From HyVt-560 sp964577195 (lineage in GTDB: Bacteria > Pseudomonadota > Gammaproteobacteria > UWMA-0217): a stretch of 11,318 nt of DNA. Below are positions 1 through 4,956 of the stretch, one piece after another (positions within the stretch are counted from its first letter, which is position 1; each line of letters begins with the position of its first letter). Where the stretch lies: contig CAZNYF010000095.1 in the NCBI GenBank assembly GCA_964577195.1, forward strand, positions 1 to 11,318, read 5' to 3'. The notes beneath the pieces were generated by a model. That model was not told the DNA's origin and searched no databases. It saw nothing but the letters and a program-made list of their open reading frames with translations. The position numbers and the translations under genes are program-made.

Positions 1-72
1 GGTAGTTCAGTTGGTTAGAATACCGGCCTGTCACGCCGGTGGTCGCGGGTTCGAATCCCGTCCGCTCCGCCA
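1..72 (+). tRNA. tRNA-Asp (anticodon GTC), 5' end cut by the window
   Basis: Aspartate tRNA lacking its first five bases. The D arm, anticodon arm, T arm and 3' acceptor strand are all present. The anticodon stem is CCGGC (23-27) with GCCGG (35-39), closing a seven-base loop whose bases 30-32 are GTC. The T-loop reads TTCGAAT. The acceptor strand CCGCTCC (62-68) would pair with GGAGCGG, of which only the last two G bases lie in the window; G69 is the discriminator and CCA is encoded at 70-72. The missing 5' bases lie just before position 1, so truncation is a window effect and not a broken gene. Confidence 0.97.
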
Positions 73-80
73 TATTTAAA

Positions 81-112
81 AAGCACCTTACTTCGGTAAG
101 GTGCTTTTTTTT
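81..112 (+). terminator. Rho-independent terminator after tRNA-Asp
   Basis: An 11-bp perfect stem, AAGCACCTTAC (81-91) with GTAAGGTGCTT (96-106), is closed by the very stable C(TTCG)G tetraloop and followed by a run of eight T (105-112). It starts 9 nt after the tRNA CCA, so it ends the tRNA transcript. The A-rich flank before the stem gives a short T run on the other strand too, so weak bidirectional action is possible. Confidence 0.95.
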
Positions 113-154
113 GCCCAAATATTTTCTGCTTTTTGCAACCCAATGGATTCTTCC

Positions 155-198
155 AGGGCCTGTTAACACTATTGGTGTCAATAGTGTTAACAGGCTCT
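155..198. repeat. Intergenic inverted repeat, 20-bp arms
   Basis: Arms 155-174 and 179-198 pair over 20 positions with one G-T pair and a 4-nt loop (GTGT). The inner core TGTTAACACTATTG is perfect. No T run follows, and the tRNA already has its own terminator, so it is not a standard terminator. It lies 75 nt before ppiD. It could be a dispersed palindromic element or a regulatory hairpin; copy number elsewhere is unknown from this window. Confidence 0.75.
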
Positions 199-229
199 AA
201 GGTAATACAAGCAATACCGGCGTAAACAG

Positions 230-235
230 TATAAA
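230..235 (+). promoter_or_regulatory. Possible -10 box for ppiD
   Basis: TATAAA matches the sigma-70 -10 consensus at five of six bases and would place a start site about 30 nt before the ppiD ATG. No convincing -35 box is seen at 16-18 nt upstream, so this is a weak call. Confidence 0.3.
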
Positions 236-272
236 ATTCCGTCTCTTTTTTGCATCTTACTAGTGTCTACCC

Positions 273-2180
273 ATGCTTCAATCTATTCGAGATAAAACCA
301 GCGGTTTGCTGGCCTACGTCATTGTTGGTCTGATCAGTATTCCGTTTCTCTTGTGGGGGGTACAGGAATACATTGGTGGAGGCGGTGAGATAATGGTCGC
401 AAAGGTCAACAGTGAAGAAATTTCATTCAATGATTTGAAGCAAGCCACTCAAATGCAGCAGCAGAGGTTACGTCAGATGTTTGGTGGCAATCTGCCAGCC
501 GGAATGCTTGAAGGTGGCGCAATGCAACAAACTGCACTGAGCGGGTTGATCAAGGCATCGTTACTGCGTCAGTACACACAGGACAGCGGTTTTCGTACCA
601 GTGATGCTCAGGTGATTGAAAGCATCAAAGCAGAACGTGCGTTCCATGTTGATGGGAAGTTTAGTGAAGAGCGTTTCACTCAATTGATTGAAGCGCAACG
701 CATGAGTAAAGCAGGGTTTGAACATAATGTCCGTGCAGATTTACAGAAAAACCAGTTTCAACAGGCGCTGGCTGACTCCAGTTTTGTAACCGTCGAAAAC
801 AAGAAGAAATTTCTCGCGTTACGTGGTCAGCAACGTCTGTCTCAGTACTTGATTCTTGAAAACTCAAAACTAGGTGAAGGTGTTTCAGTCTCCGATGAGC
901 AGATTAAAAGCTACTTTGAAAAAAATCAGCAGCTATATTTGTCCGAAGAACGGGTCAAACTCGCCTATGTCGTTCTAAATGTCAGCGAGATAGAAAAAAG
1001 CGTTGATGTGACTGAAGACGCATTGCTGCAACTGTATGAGCAGGAACAAAATGCTTATGTAACGCCCGAATCGAGAAAGGCTGCGCATCTGCTCATAGAG
1101 TCAACTACAGACACAGAAGCTGGAGCCGAGGAAAAGGCCAAGCTGCTATTTGCACAAATTCAGGAAGGTAAGTCGTTTGCTGAATTGGCAGAGGAATTTT
1201 CTGCAGATACATTGTCAGCAAAAAATGGTGGTGATCTCGGTTTTATTGCACCCGGTGATATGGATGCTGAATTTGAAAAGACGCTGTTTGATTTAAATTT
1301 GGGAGAAGTTAGCAAGCCGGTTAAAACCGCACAGGGTTTTCACCTGATTAAACTGCAAGAAATTAAAGCGAAACAAGTTAAGAGTTTTTCTGATTCAAAA
1401 GTAGCCATTGAAAAAGAATATCGTGCCCGCGAGGCGAATAGAATTCTGATAGATAAATCCGAGCAGCTATTAACGCTTTCTTATGAATCTCCTAAATCGC
1501 TAGAGCCTGTTGCTGACGCGATTGGCAGCAAAATTCAATTTTCAGACTGGATTAGCCGCAGGCAGGGGAGCGGTATTGGCACAGAAATTAAAATCAGAAA
1601 TGCAGCATTCCTCCAAGATGTAATCAATGGGAAAAACAGCGACGTAGTTGAACTGGCTGATGGTCGACAAGTTGTGGTCCGAATAGCGGAACATGAAGAA
1701 GCAAACCCCAAACCGTTAGAAGCAGTACGTGAGTCCATCGCTTTAACACTTAAATCCAATGAGTCTAAAGCCTTAACCAAAAAAATCGGTGAGGAAAAAC
1801 TAGCTGAATTAAATTCGGGTAGTTCTTTAACTGCGATTGCAACGCAACTGGGACAAGCACTACCAGAGAATCAATGGATTGATCGCAATAATAAAGATAT
1901 CCTCGCAGAAATAGTCAAAGCGCTATTTCAAGCTGACGCGCCTCAAGCACATAAAGCTTCGTTTGATGGCCTTGTGCTGGCTAATGGTGATTATGTTCTA
2001 ATTCAAGTGAGTGACTTAAAAACCCCCGAAGTTGAATTAACGGATACAACCGAACTCACAGCATCAGCAGTGCAGGCAAATAATAACCAGCGTGAATTTG
2101 ATGCCGCCTATAGAGCCATTGAGTCTCGGGCTGATCTGGCAGTTTTTCAGAATGTGCTAAATCCACCTAAAGACAACTAG
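273..2180 (+). CDS. ppiD: PpiD, membrane-anchored periplasmic chaperone with parvulin domain
   Basis: PpiD helps newly exported proteins fold as they leave the Sec translocon; it is held in the inner membrane with its bulk in the periplasm. A short N-terminal tail with K8 and R6 precedes one membrane segment at about residues 14-33. A SurA-like chaperone region follows (about 40-230), then a parvulin domain at about 266-361. The domain keeps the family's landmarks: AAHLLI with H272, GGDLGF (319-324) and GFHLIKL with H357. A long C-terminal chaperone region ends at residue 635, close to the E. coli length. The ATG at 273 puts the basic tail directly before the membrane segment, as expected, although no clear Shine-Dalgarno sequence precedes it. 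I see no strong terminator after it. In Pseudomonas ppiD follows hupB and sits next to fabI, which agrees with this window. Family call is firm; isomerase activity is inferred. Confidence 0.95.
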   Translation: MLQSIRDKTSGLLAYVIVGLISIPFLLWGVQEYIGGGGEIMVAKVNSEEISFNDLKQATQMQQQRLRQMFGGNLPAGMLEGGAMQQTALSGLIKASLLRQYTQDSGFRTSDAQVIESIKAERAFHVDGKFSEERFTQLIEAQRMSKAGFEHNVRADLQKNQFQQALADSSFVTVENKKKFLALRGQQRLSQYLILENSKLGEGVSVSDEQIKSYFEKNQQLYLSEERVKLAYVVLNVSEIEKSVDVTEDALLQLYEQEQNAYVTPESRKAAHLLIESTTDTEAGAEEKAKLLFAQIQEGKSFAELAEEFSADTLSAKNGGDLGFIAPGDMDAEFEKTLFDLNLGEVSKPVKTAQGFHLIKLQEIKAKQVKSFSDSKVAIEKEYRAREANRILIDKSEQLLTLSYESPKSLEPVADAIGSKIQFSDWISRRQGSGIGTEIKIRNAAFLQDVINGKNSDVVELADGRQVVVRIAEHEEANPKPLEAVRESIALTLKSNESKALTKKIGEEKLAELNSGSSLTAIATQLGQALPENQWIDRNNKDILAEIVKALFQADAPQAHKASFDGLVLANGDYVLIQVSDLKTPEVELTDTTELTASAVQANNNQREFDAAYRAIESRADLAVFQNVLNPPKDN

Positions 2181-2532
2181 TACATCAACCAGTCCAAAGT
2201 GTCGGTCTCAGCGCAAACCAACGTGTTCAGAACAAGGCATTGCTGTAAGTAGCATTAGCCCTTTCCATCTCTAAGGCTCTTATGCTCCAGCCGTGTTGAT
2301 GACAACGCCTGCTAAAGCTTCTTGAGTGTCGCTAAAACTCAGCTAAGTCATGGGATGGTTAAATTAGAAGAAACTAGCTTCGCCAGAACGCAATATTACT
2401 AAATTTTCATTCCTAATCTGCTCTTTATCGGCTAAAAATCCGGTTCTGCGGGAACCATGATGTTGATTCCCCTCAACATGCCGACACCCTCTCAATAATA
2501 GACGCTGCATTCAAGCAGACATGGGAGGGGAG
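2181..2532. other. Intergenic region after ppiD with two small hairpins
   Basis: No RNA gene or long reading frame is recognised here. Two hairpins lie side by side near the right end: GGTTC (2442-2446) with GAACC (2452-2456), and ATGTTGA (2460-2466) with TCAACAT (2473-2479) around a 6-nt loop. Neither is followed by a T run, so they are not typical terminators of ppiD. They lie 54-90 nt before the small gene at 2533 and might belong to its control region. Confidence 0.5.
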
Positions 2533-2691
2533 ATGAGCATCAGTCGAATCAAGAAGCTGATCAATACGGTCGGTACATTGAGTGAGAAAGAAGACAGAGT
2601 CCGCCGCAGTATCAGTAACTGCATTTGCTTGCAGTATATGGCTGGCTTATTTGTTGTTTCGATACTAGTCGGTGTCGGGCTTTGGAAATAG
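2533..2691 (+). CDS. Predicted small single-pass membrane protein, 52 aa
   Basis: I do not recognise this family. The ORF encodes 52 residues: a polar, Lys/Arg-rich first part (MSISRIKKLINTVG, then an acidic-basic stretch SEKEDRVRR) and a hydrophobic C-terminal segment at about residues 35-50 (YMAGLFVVSILVGVGL) ending in WK. This fits a tail-anchored or single-pass inner-membrane protein with the N-terminus in the cytoplasm. A purine-rich GGAGG at 2524-2528 lies 4 nt before the chosen ATG; an in-frame ATG at 2521 lacks such a site. The frame is open back to a stop at 2464-2466. Its TAG ends one base before the stop of the convergent response regulator, and no terminator separates them, so the two mRNAs must overlap. 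Good ribosome site plus a clean membrane segment support it; short length keeps confidence moderate. Confidence 0.5.
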   Translation: MSISRIKKLINTVGTLSEKEDRVRRSISNCICLQYMAGLFVVSILVGVGLWK

Positions 2692-2692
2692 G

Positions 2693-3325
2693 CTAATGCG
2701 TCAAATACTGTCCATTGGTTAACACTTCATTTTCTCTAACCATTTCGGCAAGTTCCAATAAAGAATGCGCATGCATTTTATGCATGACTCTGGAGCGGTG
2801 AAACTCGATAGTTTTAACACTGACTCCGAGATTTCCTGCAATTGATCGATTGGTTTCTTGATGCAGTACACGTTCTAAAACTTGTCGTTCCCTGGGTGTT
2901 AAATTATTAATACGTGCGCAGATTGCGTCGTACTTTAGTCTTAATTTTCTTCGTTCTACATCCATTTTAATTGCAGTCGTCACTAAATGTATTACCTGAG
3001 CCGTGTCCAGCGGTTTTTCCAAGTATTCCATTGCACCATTTCTAACGGCTTTTACGGCTGTTTGAATATCTCCATGAGCAGTCATAAAAATGATGGGGAG
3101 CCTATGTTTATAGCTGTTAAGGTGTTTCTGCAGCTGCAGCCCGTCCATTCCTGGCATATGAACATCAAGAAATAAACAACCTCCGCGGTAGATTGAATAG
3201 TCAGATAAAAACGAATCAGCTGACAAGTATGTTTCTACTGGAAATGGAGTTGACTCGATAGTTTTACGAAGTGATTGGCAAATATCTGGATTATTGTCGA
3301 CGATAAAAACTGTAGGATCATTCAT
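2693..3325 (-). CDS. FixJ/NarL-type response regulator (receiver + LuxR-type HTH), orphan
   Basis: A 210-residue two-domain transcription factor. The receiver domain covers about residues 4-120: phosphoacceptor D54 in LFLDVHMPGMDG, the conserved T82 in MTAHGD, and K104 in LEKPLD. A linker with charged residues (121-138) leads to a LuxR-type helix-turn-helix: LTPRER (142-147), then NRSIAGNLGVSVKTIEFHRS (159-178), the DNA-contacting part. The overall length and the TAHGD and EKP motifs place it with FixJ-like regulators. Phosphorylation by a sensor kinase would normally drive dimerisation and DNA binding, but no kinase gene is in the window, so partner and targets are unknown. The acid pair that binds Mg is D10-N11 where Asp-Asp is usual, which may change how it is activated. 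The ATG at 3325 gives a normal receiver start; the ribosome site is weak (AAAG). Convergent with the small gene at 2533-2691. Confidence 0.9.
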   Translation of the reverse strand: MNDPTVFIVDNNPDICQSLRKTIESTPFPVETYLSADSFLSDYSIYRGGCLFLDVHMPGMDGLQLQKHLNSYKHRLPIIFMTAHGDIQTAVKAVRNGAMEYLEKPLDTAQVIHLVTTAIKMDVERRKLRLKYDAICARINNLTPRERQVLERVLHQETNRSIAGNLGVSVKTIEFHRSRVMHKMHAHSLLELAEMVRENEVLTNGQYLTH

Positions 3326-3468
3326 TCTTTAATTTATATTGGTTATTGAGCATGCTTCTACCTTGCTCGTTTTTTATGGCTTCCCTGAGTGTATTTCCTA
3401 AAACGGTACGGTCTCAAATGTGTGATTAGATTACTCCGCTTTGGTGGTAAGCACTAAGTATCAAATCA

Positions 3469-3496
3469 TTGACAGAGTATAGCTGGCTTCAATAAA
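3469..3496 (+). promoter_or_regulatory. Candidate sigma-70 promoter, + strand
   Basis: A perfect -35 box TTGACA (3469-3474) is followed after 16 nt by AATAAA (3491-3496), four of six matches to the -10 consensus. It points away from the response regulator and towards the 3' end of fabI, so any product would be a short RNA or a transcript antisense to fabI. No known gene needs a promoter here. Confidence 0.35.
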
Positions 3497-3519
3497 AATT
3501 CAGGGAAGTTTTATTGAGG
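3487..3519. repeat. Inverted repeat, 11-bp arms
   Basis: CTTCAATAAAA (3487-3497) pairs with TTTTATTGAGG (3509-3519), with one G-T pair when read as + strand RNA and an 11-nt loop. It overlaps the candidate -10 box, so it might be an operator or the start of a structured RNA. It lies about 160 nt upstream of the response regulator start. Confidence 0.5.
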
Positions 3520-3572
3520 TGGGGATACCAATTTGCAGAAGGTTTTTACTAAACTAAATGAATAGTGCGCCG

Positions 3573-3649
3573 TTAGTCGGTTGAATAAGCGGTAATTTTA
3601 TTTGGTGAAGTTCGAGGAAAATGGAAACTAAACGCTCGAAACCGACTAA
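3573..3649. repeat. Nested inverted repeats
   Basis: The outer arms TTAGTCGGTT (3573-3582) and AACCGACTAA (3640-3649) are perfectly complementary over 10 bp. Inside them TTCGAG (3611-3616) matches CTCGAA (3635-3640). Apart from one shared base the two pairings are compatible and would form a two-stage stem. A function as RNA or as protein-binding site cannot be decided from the sequence. Confidence 0.45.
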
Positions 3650-3683
3650 AATTAATTGTAAAAAAGTGTTAAATAATTAAGCG

Positions 3684-3700
3684 AGGTGCGAATCACACCT
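3684..3700 (-). terminator. Possible weak terminator of fabI
   Basis: Read on the minus strand, AGGTGTG and CGCACCT form a 7-bp stem with one G-T pair and a 3-nt loop, 64 nt after the fabI stop. What follows is T-rich but interrupted (CGCTTAATTATTT), so termination would be inefficient at best. Confidence 0.35.
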
Positions 3701-3763
3701 TATTAGGATTTTCTGAACGCAGGAATTTAGCTTTTGAGTCGAATAGTTTTCTTTTGAAGAAAT

Positions 3764-4543
3764 CTATCCAGCCGTTGCAACAGTGCTGAATCCACCATCA
3801 ACGTAAAGAATTTCGCTGGTGATACCGCTAGCGAGATCAGAGCACAAGAACGCGCCAGCATCACCGACTTCTTCAATAGTGACATTGCGTTTTAGAGGCG
3901 CGTGATCGGCAACTTCACTTTGCAGCTTGCGGAAATTCGCTATACCGGCAGCAGCCAGTGTGCGGATGGGACCGGCTGAAATTGCATTTACGCGCGTTCC
4001 TTCCGGGCCAAGGGTGTAACCAAGGTAGCGCACGTTCGCTTCCAGACTGGCCTTAGCTAACCCCATTACGTTGTAGCTCGGCATCGCACGGACTGCGCCG
4101 AGATAGGAGAGGGTCAGGATTGAGGCGTTACGATTCTGCATCATTTCACGTCCAGCCTTGGCGAGTGCTGCAAGGCTGTAGCAGCTAATGTCCATTGCCG
4201 TTCGAAAGCCTTCGCGGGTGACGTTGTCGAGATAGTCACCTTCGAGCAGTTCTTTGGGGGCAAACGCTACGGAGTGAATCAGGATATCGAGATGATCCCA
4301 GTAGTCATCGAGATGCTCGAATACGGCTTCGATTTCTTCATCGCTTTCAACATTACAGGGCACCACAATGTCGGAATCGAATTCACCGGCAAATTTCTCT
4401 ACGCGGCTTTTCATGCGTTCGTTTTGATAGGTGAAAGCCAGCTCGGCACCTTCACGTTTCATTGATTTGGCGATGCCATAGGCGATTGAACGATTGCTGG
4501 CTACGCCAACGATTAATGCACGTTTTCCGTCGAGAAATCCCAT
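3764..4543 (-). CDS. fabI: Enoyl-[acyl-carrier-protein] reductase (NADH), FabI
   Basis: FabI reduces trans-2-enoyl-ACP to acyl-ACP with NADH, the last step of each round of type II fatty-acid synthesis, in the cytoplasm. The 259-residue protein is a short-chain dehydrogenase of FabI type: the nucleotide-binding GVASNRSIAYGIA near the N-terminus (13-25), then the catalytic Y147, Y157 and K164 in LTLSYLGA and YNVMGLAK, and SAGPIRTLAA (189-198) before the flexible substrate loop. It aligns without gaps to E. coli FabI for most of its length. The position matching E. coli G93 is alanine (SVAFAP). The start at 4543 has a good AGGAG (4550-4554) with 6 nt spacing. It stands alone, divergent from the transporter operon, beside ppiD as in Pseudomonas. 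Call is near certain. Confidence 0.97.
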   Translation of the reverse strand: MGFLDGKRALIVGVASNRSIAYGIAKSMKREGAELAFTYQNERMKSRVEKFAGEFDSDIVVPCNVESDEEIEAVFEHLDDYWDHLDILIHSVAFAPKELLEGDYLDNVTREGFRTAMDISCYSLAALAKAGREMMQNRNASILTLSYLGAVRAMPSYNVMGLAKASLEANVRYLGYTLGPEGTRVNAISAGPIRTLAAAGIANFRKLQSEVADHAPLKRNVTIEEVGDAGAFLCSDLASGITSEILYVDGGFSTVATAG

Positions 4544-4705
4544 CGGATGCTCCTATTGAGTATTGGGGCACCTCTAAAGAGACAAGTACCACTGAGAAAA
4601 TCCATGAACAGCACTTTTTTTATCCAAAAAATCGTTAAATACACCCAGTATTTGCCTCATTTTCGTATAAAAACGCACCGCCATCCTGGCTCCTTGCGGA
4701 ATACC

Positions 4706-4719
4706 GTCCATCCATGGAC
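4706..4719. promoter_or_regulatory. Palindrome, possible operator
   Basis: GTCCAT and ATGGAC are perfect inverted 6-bp half-sites separated by CC. The twofold symmetry and the position between divergent genes fit a dimeric repressor or activator site, but no regulator is identified. Confidence 0.35.
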
Positions 4720-4760
4720 ATAAATACACTATTCCAGATTTCCCTCAGCAGCACTTCTAT

Positions 4761-4803
4761 CTTTAGAGATGCCCTTGGGTCTAGCGGGTTACCCCGACTA
4801 AAG
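4761..4803 (-). other. Foldable block upstream of fabI
   Basis: Outer arms CTTTAG (4761-4766) and CTAAAG (4798-4803) are complementary. Read on the fabI strand, the inside contains CGGG-GTAA-CCCG (4796-4785), a 4-bp stem with a GNRA-type tetraloop, and a CCC/GGG pair too tight to form a good second arm. It lies about 220 nt upstream of the fabI ATG and could be in its leader if the promoter is distal. It does not match a riboswitch I know. Confidence 0.3.
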
Positions 4804-4956
4804 TGTGACGCTGTTCCGATATCATAACTGGCTGGGAATAGAAGGTGAATAGCTTATCGGGAATATTAACGGGGTCTACCGTTAGATTGTCACATCACTT
4901 CATTGTTAATCAGTAAGTTGCTACTCTGTTGCGCTGTTTAACCGCCAGTCGATTGC

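Larger units (their letters stand above)
3326..3763. other. 438-bp intergenic region rich in inverted repeats
   Basis: This gap separates the response regulator start from the fabI stop and holds no recognisable gene. It carries a promoter-like site on the + strand, a long AT-rich hairpin, a nested pair of inverted repeats and a short hairpin just beyond fabI, each listed separately. A 19-codon ORF (3621-3680, +) begins after GAGG but only 3 nt away; I do not call it a gene. The promoter of the response regulator should lie in its left part, but no good sigma-70 pair was found there on the minus strand. Confidence 0.5.
4544..4956. promoter_or_regulatory. Divergent control region between fabI and the ABC operon
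   Basis: This 413-bp stretch must hold the promoters of fabI (leftward) and of the transporter operon (rightward). I found no sigma-70 pair strong enough to name on either strand. It holds a 14-bp palindrome at 4706-4719 and a foldable block at 4761-4803, listed separately. The operon's first ATG (4957) has no clear Shine-Dalgarno sequence, and an in-frame TAA at 4939-4941 excludes an upstream start. Confidence 0.6.

Noticed and set aside
2442..2479. Terminator of ppiD
   Set aside because: The two hairpins are not followed by T runs and lie more than 260 nt after the ppiD stop.
3621..3680. 19-codon Lys-rich ORF after GAGG on the + strand
   Set aside because: The ribosome site is only 3 nt from the ATG, the composition just reflects A-rich DNA, and nothing downstream on the + strand would need a leader peptide.
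3748..3762. Hairpin directly after fabI (TTTCTT/AAGAAA) as its terminator
   Set aside because: The stem is almost all A-T pairs, too weak to stop polymerase, and no T run follows on the minus strand.
4887..4910. TTGTCA with GTTAAT as promoter of the transporter operon
   Set aside because: The spacing between the two boxes (12 nt) is too short for a sigma-70 promoter.
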